From NCBI GenBank assembly GCA_963675135.1, contig OY776128.1, positions 310,001 through 374,000 of the forward strand: a stretch of DNA of 64,000 nucleotides, read 5' to 3'. Source of the DNA: Galeopsis tetrahit (lineage: Eukaryota; Streptophyta; Magnoliopsida; Lamiales; Lamiaceae). How positions within the stretch are numbered: position 1 is the stretch's first letter; each line of letters begins with the position of its first letter. Positions 11,741 to 22,000 of the stretch are shown one piece after another. The translations under genes were made by a program, and so were the position numbers. The notes beneath the pieces are model-generated. The model ran no database searches and had not been told where the DNA came from. It worked only from the letters and a program-made list of their open reading frames with translations.

Positions 11741-12450
11741 GAAATACACCCCTCTTGCACTTCTGCAGCTAGGTTCATAGTGGTACTCTTTTTCCACGGT
11801 AACGATCAAAAAACTGCACACAGAAATGGTTACACTTATGAGATGCGCTTGTAAAACGTGTGCGTGTTCATAAATCAAAGAGGGCAACAAGTGATCATAT
11901 TATAAAAGCTAACATAACATCTACTGATCTACAAGCCAAACTTCCAGCTTCAGACCCAGAGATAAGCTAAAAACGAATATATCAAATCCCGAAAAGATTT
12001 AGAAGCTGAAAGGTGCCCCCATATATTACTCTTCTGATTAGTTAGGTTCAACTTCAGCATTGCCTACTCAGTCCTCATATTAACAAAAAATGCTATAGGT
12101 TTCAGATCATGTATAAGATCTCCAACTAATGCATCAAACAGCCAACACAACCCTGGAAACGATTTTAAGGCTCCCTCCACTCAGAAGGTGCAAATATGTG
12201 AGATTTTCACCAAATCTTGCTCAAACTTTTGTATTCGTTCAAAGTAGAAATGGCCAAAATACTGGAATTAAAAGCAAAAACACACAACAGGGATTGTATG
12301 AATAATTCTATTACGCTTTTGCCAAGTGCAAAGCTCAGTGACTCAAAAAAGGCACACTTAGAGAAGTAATTTTTCACTTGTTTACAGAATTAAACATTTT
12401 TAATGAGCCCATAGAACCATTGCATGCCTGAGTAACTCCTAAAATATACT
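11741..12450 (-). pseudogene. Partial GOT1 duplicate (last exon, intron and 3' flank)
   Basis: Nearly collinear with 5268-6082 (gap-adjusted): it contains the last exon (FFDRYRGKRVP followed by Leu instead of Val and a stop), the acceptor and most of the last GOT1 intron, with several deletions. No upstream coding exon is present, so it cannot encode GOT1. It abuts the PUT-B exon-1 fragment. Confidence 0.88.
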
Positions 12451-13200
12451 CAGACTATCCAATTTTATTATTCTTGTTCTTTATTTAGAAAATTTACTAT
12501 TCACACTATTTTATCTCCACACTTCAACAATAACTTATTTACTCAAATTTTCATTGAACCACAACATTTCATCATACTCAAAAATAACAGAAATTCAGAA
12601 AAAATTGACAGAGAGCAAAAAAAAAAAAAAAACTCATGTACATTATTAGATACGTAAAAAATGAAACCTGAACATTCGAAACGGCCTTCGAACGGCGACA
12701 GCGACGGCCTTCTTACAGATCCGGCGACGACTTTCTTCTTCAAACCGCGGTGGCCGTGGCGAGGCTTGGGTGATGAGGGGTGCGAACGGACTGCGCCTCC
12801 CTCTGCAAACCGTCGTCGATCGCCGTCTTCTTAAAACAGGGGCGCCGGTGTGGCGAGGGAGGAGGAGCGACGTCGTCGGCGCTTCTTCTTGAAACAGCGG
12901 CGACGGCACGAGGGAAGAGAGGAAGAGAATTGGTGGGTGTAAACCTGAAAATGGAGGAGGGAGGATGATAGTGATAAAATTAGGGTTTAGAGTAAACGAG
13001 TGAGTGTCTCTATGTGTGTGTATAACCGTGGCCATAGATTTTTTTTTTCTTTATTTTTAAAGGGGATTTTCCTTTTCTTTTTATGAGTACTGTATGAGTT
13101 TCTTCAATATTTAAATCTCATTTTATTTTAAAATATGATTGAAAAAGGGTCACTTTTTCGGTACCTCTTAATAAAGCGATTATGTAAGAATAAAATAAAT
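12451..13200. other. Unassigned region with a GC-rich core
   Basis: Positions 12650-13030 are much more GC-rich than the surroundings and hold overlapping minus-strand frames rich in Arg, Pro and Ser, with no recognisable domain. The stretch at about 12943-12990 is an inverted match to 14905-14957 (AAACCCTAATTTTATCAC and CATCATCCTCCCTCCTCC). It may be the promoter/5' part of a lost gene or of a transposon; I cannot decide. Confidence 0.4.
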
Positions 13201-13204
13201 GATA

Positions 13205-13456
13205 CTCCCTCCGTCCAATTTTATTATACCCATTTTTTCGGCCACGAATTTTAATGAATATTGATTAATTTATTCATAAAGTAGATAAGTTGAGAGTGTG
13301 ATAGGGTATTGTGGAGTGCATTTATAAATAAATGATTATTTATAAATAAAGTGAATGGCAAAATAGGTAAATAAGTGATGACAGGAGGGTAAAGATAAAG
13401 TAGTATGAATAGTATTATTTCCAAAAAGAGTATGGGCATAATAAAATTAGACAACC
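13205..13456. mobile_element. Probable Stowaway-like MITE with a degraded right end
   Basis: The left end reads CTCCCTCCGTCCAATTTTA after TA. The right side (GGGCATAATAAAATTAGACA) is an imperfect inverted copy of the left end's inner part. The outer right terminus is lost or mutated. Confidence 0.5.
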
Positions 13457-13810
13457 AAAAAAGAAAATTGGAAATAATGAAATTGAAAGGATGAATAAGT
13501 AATGATGGAAGGAATGGAAAAAAAAACAGACTTAGTATTAAGTTTGAACAAAGAGTGTAACTATATAATATTATATCATTGAGTATAAATTTTTATCTTT
13601 TTTTTTTCATTTAAAAAAATAAAAGAATTTTGTTTGAGATTAATCTCACATATGAGATAATTTTCATTTTCTATATTAATGCACTTGTCTATGAAGTCCA
13701 ACGTTATTGTATTTAAAAAATGAACCAACGACTTAATATCAAAATGGACAATCAATCTCATTTTCCACAAAATTCCTTCTAATTTAAAAGAACCAAGAAT
13801 ATTAAAATCC

Positions 13811-13954
13811 GACAAAGTGGGATAGCTCAAGTGGTTAGAGCACCACTACCTAGGCCTTAGGTCCTGGGTTCGAGTCATGGGAAGGGGAAAAAATGGATGG
13901 ATTCGAGTCATGGGGAGGGAAAAAAATGGATGGGTATTTAACTTCCATCAGTTG
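13811..13954 (+). mobile_element. tRNA-derived SINE
   Basis: A pol III A box (TAGCTCAAGTGG) and B box (GGTTCGAGTC) follow the 5' end. The B-box region is duplicated in tandem (TTCGAGTCATGGG twice). The 3' end is TTG, as in several plant SINE families. A perfect 14-bp target-site duplication, GAATATTAAAATCC, lies at 13797-13810 and 13955-13968. The tRNA-like part cannot fold as a full tRNA. Confidence 0.85.
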
Positions 13955-14394
13955 GAATATTAAAATCCAACTTGCCCCAAAAAAATAAAACCTTACAACC
14001 TTATATACATGGAAAATTACTTTTTTTTTTTTTGTTACCTAAGTTGTTTGATTTTTAACCTCTAAATTTTTTAACTTTGAAATTAGTCTTTTATGTTTAT
14101 AAATTTTAAGATTTTAGCTCTTACTATCTATAATCAAAGATAAACATCAGAGGTCCGATTTGTACAGACGCAATTTGGGACCCAATTTGCAGATACGCGA
14201 TTTGAGACTCGATGTGTAAGTAAACGACAAAGCCAACAATTTACAAGTAATTACACGATGTTTACTTTTAATCGTTTTAATTGTAAATAATAAGAACTAA
14301 AATCTTAACATTTGTAAACATAAGAGACTAATTTTAAAGTTGAAAAACTTAAGATAAAAATTCAGAATAGTAAAACCTTATATATCTGTCCAAA

Positions 14395-14727
14395 AGAAAC
14401 ACAGGCGCTATCATGGAAGGACATAAATGGTAGAGTAGCTACATCGAATAATTTACCAAGAAGAGGTATCAACAGGTTCAAATGGTACATGCTTGCAATG
14501 CAACTCAGCAACAGAAACAAGGAATCGCATTTTTATCTCGTGTTGGTCGGCTTTGATGGCGTGGAATGAAATTAGAAGATGGCTAAATATCCCAATAATG
14601 TTGTCTACTTCGATAAACAACCACTTTTTGGAGTTCTGCAGCGTCGGGAGGAATAAATCGAACAGAAAGATACTAGAACTAATGTTGTCAATGCACGATG
14701 TGAAAAATATGAAAGAATCGAAATGAT
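14395..14727 (+). mobile_element. LINE fragment (zinc-binding reverse-transcriptase-associated region)
   Basis: The forward frame reads RIFISCWSALMAWNEIRRW and matches the zf-RVT region at the end of plant L1 ORF2 proteins, comparable to HIFISCSFARECWAAAG in the LINE at 19669-23715. No RT or EN domain is attached. Confidence 0.6.
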
Positions 14728-15144
14728 ACTATTTTTAACAAAATTTCTTCAACTACGGAAGAAATCACGGACAACATCAAATTCAGTACATGAAAGTGGA
14801 TGAAAGCACACGACCCCAACGTTTTTGAACAATCATACCACGATTGGAAACAAGCACCCTGATAAGTACACACCCAATAAAATATCTAAAATAACCTTCT
14901 ACCTCTAAACCCTAATTTTATCACCATCATCCTCCCTCCTCCTTTCATTTTCAGGTTTGACAAGCCACCATACTTGAGTAGTATTAGTATTTAAATGAAC
15001 GTCATATTTATGTACAATTAATTACAGAAACAAAATTTCAAGAAAAGAAAAGCACGACTTATTATCTTTTGTACATAATCACACTTGCACATTTTCATAC
15101 GATTATATGAAAATGAATCTTGAATTACATAACTACACATTTAC

Positions 15145-15329
15145 TAGACAGGTGCAATTGTGTGCAAACAATTCCTAAAGGGCCAAGTTCATATGCAAAC
15201 AATTCCTAAAGGGCCAAGTTCATACAGAGTCCAAAACAATGACTAACAATGGGCCCTTCAAAGTAGACGGTGAGATTGATCTTCCGTATTAGTCGATCCT
15301 TCAACCGGATACCAAGCATAAAAAAACAC
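15145..15329. mobile_element. 185-bp insertion in the 3' flank of the intact PUT-A gene
   Basis: It is bounded by a perfect 14-bp direct repeat, AACTACACATTTAC (15131-15144 and 15330-15343). The PUT-A pseudogene flank at 8615-8628 has a single copy of that repeat, so it shows the empty site. Inside, a 31-bp unit containing CAATTCCTAAAGGGCC is present twice. A SINE or other retroposed piece is likely; the family was not recognised. Confidence 0.65.
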
Positions 15330-15376
15330 AACTACACATTTACATAGATCATAACCCCACCAATGAATCTTGAATT

Positions 15377-16774
15377 CTAATGCAAAATTGGATCATCAGA
15401 ATCTGCAAATACAATCCACATTCTTGATCTACAAAGCTTCATCAACAAGTACCAAAAAACAGCAGCAAGTGTCATCAAAGCACTCACCACAAGCACCCTC
15501 CAAGTAGCAACCACCATCACATAAATCAAGAATCCGGATGGAACCAAGCACATGATCACAAGCCCCGCAAACGGCAACGGCACTTTATACGGCCTATCCA
15601 CCCCCGAAAACTTCACCCTCAGCCTCAGAAACGAGGCGAATTCAAGCAACATCCCCAGGCTATACAGGAAATTCACCGACGAGATAATGTCCGTAAAGTT
15701 GAGGTAAGAAACAGCAAGCGCAATCAGAGTCGAACCCAGAATCCCAACCCAAGGCGTGTCGAACAACTCGGATCTCGCCCCGAAAACCTGAGGAACGGCT
15801 CCGATGTCAGCCATGCCCACTATCTGATAAGCTACACTGCTTAAATTAGCTTCATATAAGCCAATCACAGACAAAACTGCCCCAATTTCAACCCACAATT
15901 TCAACCAATTCCCACCAATTTCCAAAGCTAAATCTGCAAAATAGCCATCCACCCATTTTTCTTGATCTAATGGTGTAGCCCCAATTGCAGTTAAAAGAGG
16001 GATTATGTAACCTAAACAAGCAATAATCCCAGCTGAAAACAGAGCCTTAGGGTATGTTTTTTGAGGTTCTTCTACTTCACCTGCTAAAGTACTAGCATTA
16101 TCCCAAAAATTCAAGTTCCAAAACAGGGTATTGAAGAACAATCTCCAATCCTTTTTCACCCCCTTTTGCCCTAAATTGATCCACCTACTAGCGTGGATCT
16201 TCGGAATCGAAACCAAAAACAGACCTAAAAATGGAGAAAGTGACACAATCCCTAAACAAACAGCAGTAAAACCAACAACAGTTAACCCTGTGTAATTCAG
16301 AAACGATAGAAACAGAGTAGTGAACATGATCGCGAAATACCTAGGGTATCCCGAAGCGAAAATCGGGAAAACGAGTTTGAGATAATCAATACAGAGAATC
16401 GGATACGCGGCCAGGTTAATTACGCCGCTGAGGAGTTTCCATGACCCCATCATTGAGCCGCAGAAGGGGCCAAACGCCTTATGCGCCCATATGACGAATC
16501 CGCCGTTGCCGGGAAAAGTGGTGGCGAGTTCCGCCGTGACAAGGCCCTCCGGAACGCTCCAAATGAATGGGAAAATCAGAAACCCTAGAATCGCGAAAAG
16601 AGGGCCCGCGGCGCCGACTGCGGCTTCTTCGCCGTAAGGTCCGCCGGAAACTTCGAAGAAAATGAGGAAAATCAGAGGGAGCAGAGCGAGTTTCTTGGAG
16701 GATTTGACGGCGGAGGTGGGTGGGTGATCCTCGTCGGCGAGAAGAGGATCGTTGTGTGGTTGAGAATACACCAT
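15377..16774 (-). CDS. Polyamine transporter, intronless copy (PUT-A; LAT/PUT family of APC superfamily)
   Basis: A single 1398-nt frame, 465 residues, complete from start to stop. The product is a multi-spanning membrane protein of the polyamine:H+ uptake (PUT/LAT) family, which imports polyamines such as spermidine and putrescine; paraquat enters by some members. Family landmarks are FEVSGGPYGEEAAVGAAGPL (TM1), FLIFPFIWSVPEGLVTAEL (TM2), FPGNGGFVIWAHKAFGP, FFNTLFWNLNFWDNASTLAGEV, YEANLSSVAYQIVGMADIG, and SLGMLLEFASFLRLR near the end. About 12 hydrophobic segments are expected from the family. It lacks the intron that interrupts PUT-B at Gly-Asn-Trp-Leu-Lys. It is the only intact PUT-A copy here; damaged copies lie at 8663, 18655 and 33184. 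Closest relation is judged to be At3g13620-like. Confidence 0.93.
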   Translation of the reverse strand: MVYSQPHNDPLLADEDHPPTSAVKSSKKLALLPLIFLIFFEVSGGPYGEEAAVGAAGPLFAILGFLIFPFIWSVPEGLVTAELATTFPGNGGFVIWAHKAFGPFCGSMMGSWKLLSGVINLAAYPILCIDYLKLVFPIFASGYPRYFAIMFTTLFLSFLNYTGLTVVGFTAVCLGIVSLSPFLGLFLVSIPKIHASRWINLGQKGVKKDWRLFFNTLFWNLNFWDNASTLAGEVEEPQKTYPKALFSAGIIACLGYIIPLLTAIGATPLDQEKWVDGYFADLALEIGGNWLKLWVEIGAVLSVIGLYEANLSSVAYQIVGMADIGAVPQVFGARSELFDTPWVGILGSTLIALAVSYLNFTDIISSVNFLYSLGMLLEFASFLRLRVKFSGVDRPYKVPLPFAGLVIMCLVPSGFLIYVMVVATWRVLVVSALMTLAAVFWYLLMKLCRSRMWIVFADSDDPILH

Positions 16775-16814
16775 GATTCTACAGCTCCATTATTGGTCAC
16801 ACTGTGTGTGTAGC

Positions 16815-16820
16815 TTTATA
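16815..16820 (-). promoter_or_regulatory. TATA box of PUT-A
   Basis: TATAAA on the minus strand in the context TTCTATAAAGC, about 41 nt before the start codon. This implies a very short 5' UTR. Confidence 0.5.
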
Positions 16821-17034
16821 GAATCTGAGTTTTTACCGCATGATGATTGAATAATTAAAGCTTTCCAATTAAGTAGGAATCGTGACTCTTCGTGATCATG
16901 AGTCGTCACACATGTATGGAGCAAAATTGGAGTACATGTTTTTTTTAATACTCCACCTTCTTATAAGTTTTTTATTTTGACATTTTGATTCGTTTGTCTA
17001 TAATTTTTCATACTCATTTCGTTTTAATGTAATA

Positions 17035-17284
17035 CTCCCTCCGTCCCATTCTTGAAGGCACATTTTACCTTGGGTGTCCCATACTTGAAGGCACATTACC
17101 TAAAAACATCACAATATTACAACAATGCCACTACTTTATTACACTAAAAAGTAACTTTATTACTATTTATAAAGTTGAAAAGTCTTTACTACCCCCACTT
17201 TATCTTACACAATACTAATAAACAATTCATTCATTAAAACTTGTGCCCAATTCATTTGTGCCTTCAAGTATGGGACGGAGGGAG
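17035..17284. mobile_element. Stowaway-like MITE
   Basis: Near-perfect terminal inverted repeats: CTCCCTCCGTCCCAT at the left and ATGGGACGGAGGGAG at the right, flanked by TA on both sides. 250 bp, non-coding, upstream of PUT-A. Confidence 0.88.
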
Positions 17285-17289
17285 TAATT

Positions 17290-17790
17290 GTTTATTAATA
17301 TTAAATATGATAAAGTGACTTTTTAGGAGGAATGTAATGAGTAATTTAAATTAGAGATATAATCTTTAATTAGTGAGTAAAAAATAAAGACATTTGATGT
17401 AAATAAGAGATGTTTGACAAAATTTTTTAGGGAACTGCTTTTTTCCAAATAAGGAAATGTTTCATTAATAATGAGACGAACGTTTTTAGCAAATGTTCCA
17501 ATAATAGTGGGACGGAGGAAGTATCATTTATGACAAATTTCGATTTCAATCATACCACGTGTTCTAGTCCTTTAAGTTGGACTAATTTTGAATTTGGTCA
17601 CGATGAAATATACATTTTAATTTTGGTTTCATAAGTTGACCCAAATTTTAAATTCAGTCCAATTACTTGAAATTGCAATTAATTGAACCGGTCAAATCCT
17701 TAGGCGGTGTTTGTTTTGGGATTGGTCAATCCGAATTTGGATTGGCCCAATCCCAATCCAATTCAAGAGGAACCTTTGTTAGTAGAAAAA
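17290..17790. other. Intergenic stretch before block 1
   Basis: No gene seen. A sequence near 17702 (GGCGGTGTTTGTTTTGGGATT) looks like a transposon terminus but no partner was found. Similarity to block 2 starts near 17790-17830. Confidence 0.5.
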
Positions 17791-18220
17791 TCGAATGGAA
17801 ATACACCGTTTTCGTCGGGTATATCAATATCTAGAATAGAAAAGAAAGAAGGAAAATAAGTTTTAATTTGAAATATTCTTAATATGAATTGATAATTTTA
17901 AAGTATTCTTTACAATTAATATTCACCACACAAATATGTTAGTAGATGATCATGCTTGAATAATTATAAATAGGAAAATGAATTCAAATAAATAACTAAT
18001 TTGAAAAGCAGTATTTGAAATATTGTTAAATAAAATCTGTCTGAAATTTTTCGTAGTATAGTTAACTAGCAACATGATCAATTTTAATAAAAAATAATAA
18101 TGAGTAACACAATTTTGATAGTGAGATAACTAAATTTAAAAAATTATAATTATTGAACAATTTTGATGATATGTTCAAATTACTTAAAATTCAGTAGTAT
18201 GATATACACTACTTACTTAT

Positions 18221-18530
18221 CGAATATGGTCCTGACGGCGTCGGCCATGAACCCAGCTTCCTAAAGTTCCTGAACGGCGACGACGGCTCTAGTGACAGCA
18301 CGAGAGGGACGTCAAAATCACAGCAAAAAACAGGGCTAAAGAGAGTTTTCGAAGGATTATCTACTCCGCCATTGTACTAACATTATCCCAAAAATTGAGT
18401 ATTGAAGAACAGATTCAATCTTTCTTCACACCTCTTTGTCCAAGCTTTTACATCTATGGAATGAATTTGGACAAACAATACAAATGATAATGAAAGGCGT
18501 GAAATTATCCTTAAAACATGTGTAATTAAA
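18221..18530 (-). pseudogene. Inverted PUT-B exon-1 fragment (block 1)
   Basis: Minus-strand sequence matching 50148-50530, with several deletions that break the frame (e.g. the Thr-Gly-Ala-Val region). It corresponds to residues from about LNYTG to ARTISG. The equivalent scrap in block 2 is at 32640-32945. Confidence 0.75.
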
Positions 18531-18654
18531 AAATTCTAAGTTAGTGTCACTTGCATCACTTTCACCTATGTACACCGACTAAAATCATCAATCACAATTA
18601 AAAAAAATCCCCAAATATCTATATGTATTAATTGAAATCTCAACTGCATATTTA

Positions 18655-19085
18655 TGTCGTTTCTGGAGTTACACAGGGTTAACTATGGTTGGTTTTACTC
18701 CTGTTTGTTTAGGGATTGTGTCACATTTTTAGCTCTGTTTTTCTGTTTCGATTCTCAAGATCCACGCTAGCAGATGGATCAATTTAGGACAAAAAGATTG
18801 AAAAGGGGTGCAAAAAGATTGGAGATTGTTCTTCAATACTCTGTTTTGGAACTTGAATTTTTGGTAATGCTAGTACTTTAGCTGGTGAAGTAGAAAGAAT
18901 CTCAAAAAACATATCCTAACACTTTGTTTGGGCTATACCATTAGATCATGAAAAATGGGTGACGACTATTTTCAACAATTAGCTCTGGAAATTGGTTGAA
19001 AATCTGGGTTGAAATTGGTGCAGTTTTGTCTGTGATTGGTTTATATGAGGCCAATTTAAGCAGTGTAGCTTATCAGATTCTCAAA
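18655..19085 (+). pseudogene. PUT-A fragment fused to the PUT-B start (block 1)
   Basis: Forward sequence matching the middle of PUT-A (from the LNYTGLT region to SSVAYQI), with indels and a stop-bearing frame. It ends in CTTATCAGATTCTCAA, after which PUT-B 5' leader sequence starts. PUT-A promoter and N-terminal half are absent. Confidence 0.8.
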
Positions 19086-19098
19086 TTCTCAACTTATT

Positions 19099-22000
19099 AT
19101 GGAAATCCAACGTGAAACTCAATCACCGCCGCCGCTGCCGCCACCAACCGCCATGTCGCCGCCGCCGGAGGACATCCCGACAACCCCCGTCGTCGCCACC
19201 AATGCCAAAAAGCTCACCTTAATCCCACTCATCTTCCTCATATACTTCGAAGTCGCCGGCGGCCCGTACGACGAAGAGCCCGCCGTGAAAGCCGCCGGCC
19301 CGCTCCTCGCCATTCTAGGATTCCTAATCTTCCCCTTCATCTGGTCCATTCCCGAAGCCCTTATCACGACGGAGCTCGCCACTGCCTTCCCCGGAAACGG
19401 TGGATTCGTAATCTGGGCCGACAGAGCCTTCGACCTGTTCTTCGGATCTCTCATGGGGACATGGAAATTCCTCAGTGGAGTCATCAACATCGCCGCTTTT
19501 CCAGCTCTCTACATCGATTACCTGAAAAGGATCTTCCCGATTTTCGAATCTGGACTCACTAGAAATTTGGGGATTTTGATTTCAACCCTAGTTCTCGCGT
19601 TTCTGAATTACACAGGGTTAGCTATAGTCGGCTACTTCGGCGTCGTTTTGGGGATTGTTTCACTTACGTAGACCTGATATTATCTTTCTTATTGAAACGT
19701 TTTCATTTGGAGTTAGACTAGAAGCACTACGTGTTAAGCTGAAATTTGATTCATGTTTTTTCGGTTGATTGTGTTGGCCATAGTGGCGGTTTGGCGTTTT
19801 TCTGGAATAATAATGTTAATTGCACGGTTTTGAACTACTCTCATAATCATATTAATGTGCATGTGGGTGACGATAATGGGGATTGGAGATTGACGGGATT
19901 CTACGGCTATCCCGAGAGAAGTCGTCGTCGTCTCTCGTGGAACCTGCTTAGGAATCTTGCCAGCATGAATGAGGTGTCGTGGGTTTGTGTGGGAGACTAC
20001 AACGACATATTATCGGCCGATGAGAAAAGAGGGAGGGCCCCACATCCTCAATGGCTATTCCGGGGATTTCGAGAGGCAATCCCAGACTACCACCTCTCGG
20101 ATATCCCTCTGACCGGATATAAATACACATGGTTCCGAGGAAGAGATCCTAGCACTGCAGTGGAGGAAAAACTAGATAGAGCTATGGGTAACCCGACCTG
20201 GCACGACCGATTTCCGCAAGCTGAACTTCTGAACTTGGTGGCTCGGGTTTCCGACCACAACCCAATTCTCCTAAACACGGCACCCTCGACTTTGAGATTA
20301 AGAAGAAGGTCTTTCCGTTTTGAAAATATATGGCTAGCTGAACCGGACCTACAGATGGTTATTCAAAACTGTTGGCAGGGCTTCAGAGATTTGAGAATTA
20401 CCCAACGCCTAATAGCAACAGGTGAGACTCTAGCGGTTTGGGGGAATTGTGCAAACTCTATTCTTCGCACGACGAAGAAAAATTTAGAGGAGAAAATCAA
20501 CACATTGCAAAGTAATATCAGCGTGGACGGTCGACGATTGTACCGGGAAGCCAAGACTGAAGTTGGGTGTATTATTTAAACAGGAAGAGAGAGATATACT
20601 GGAGGCAACGGGAAAAAATATTCTGGCTTCGGGATGGGGATCTCAGCACAAAGTTCTTTCATCAATCTGCTTCTATGAGAAAGAAAAGGAAACGCCTCAT
20701 CAAAATTCAGAATGGGAATGGGGAGTGGATAGACAACCAAGAAGGCATCTGCAACGTGGTGGAAGGATATTTCTCACAGCTGTTCACAGAAACAGTGGAA
20801 CGCGAGGATGAGGGTATTTTCCTGGACCCAATCACCTCGGTAATTTCTTATGCCCAAAACGAGGAACTCATAAAAGAATTTTCAAAGGCTGAATTTAATA
20901 GAGCTATTAAGTAGATGAATGGAGATAAGGCACCGGGCCCTGATGGCTATAATCTTGCATTCTTTCAGAATTATTGGGACACAATCGGCAACGATGTTTT
21001 CAACGAGGGGGTTGAGTGGTTAAACAGTGGGATGTTCCCTCCTGGACTGAACGATACGGATGTAGTCCTTATTCCAAAGGTCGAATCGCCGCAAACAGTT
21101 CGTGATCTGCGACCTATTGCCCTTTGCAATGTATTATATAGAATCGTATCCAAGGTATTATGTAACAGATTAAAGGAAGTACTCCCGGGCCTGATAGATC
21201 GTGCACAATCGGCTTTTGTATCAGGAAGGATGATTCAAGATAATGTCCTGATTGCCTTCGAAACTCTGCACGCGATGAAAAATATAAATGCACGGGGAGG
21301 AGGGGAGAGGTGGCGTTAAAAATAGACATCAGTAAAGGTTATGATCGTGTCGACTGGGTGTATCTTGAGGCTATCTTATGGAAGTTGGGTTTTGACAATA
21401 GATGGGTAAGATGGATGATGATGTGTGTCACCACAGTGAGGTATTAAATTTGTGTTAATGAAGATACAGTTGGCCCAATTACCCCTCGAAGGGGTCTCAG
21501 ACAAGGTGACCCTCTATCTCCTTATTTATACTCTGTTCTGAAGGATTTTCCGCTGCCCGAAATCACGCTTGCTTGACTGGAGACATTCACGCGAGTCGTG
21601 TGTGTAGAAGGGCCCCCGAAGTAACACACCTGCTCTTCACAGATGATAGTCTGCTTTTCTGTAGGGCTGAGGAGGGTGAATGTTTGCAGTTAAGAATTAT
21701 TCTGGACAAATACGAAAGAGTGTCCGGTCAAGCTATAAACTACGCGAAATCCGGCATATTTTTCAGCGCCAATGTGGATGGACAGAAACGAAGTAGTATC
21801 AAGGCCACTCTTGGAATTCATAATCCAAAAAACACTGGAAAATACTTGGGGCTTCCGTCTCTTATTGGGAGACGGAAAAATGAGATCTTCGCTTATATTA
21901 AAGACATATTATGGGCTAAAATTTAAGGTTGGAACAAGAGGAAACTTTCGAAAGCAGGGAAAGAGGTTTTGATAAAAGCGGTTGCTCAAGTCATTCCTAC

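Noticed and set aside
12646..13035. 129-residue minus-strand frame as a gene
   Set aside because: Composition is simple (Arg, Pro, Ser), there are no recognised domains, and overlapping frames on both strands are equally open because of GC content.
13811..13880. tRNA-like sequence
   Set aside because: A and B boxes are present but no full cloverleaf forms, and the unit has SINE ends with a target duplication.
14490..14726. Independent small gene
   Set aside because: The frame matches the zf-RVT part of LINE ORF2 and is only a fragment.
17702..17760. Possible transposon end (GGTGTTTGTTTTGGGATT)
   Set aside because: No inverted partner or target duplication identified.
19119..19490. Antisense frames over PUT-B exon 1 (also 33689-34084 and 50624-50896)
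   Set aside because: Shadows of the conserved GC-rich transporter exon; they recur wherever that exon occurs.
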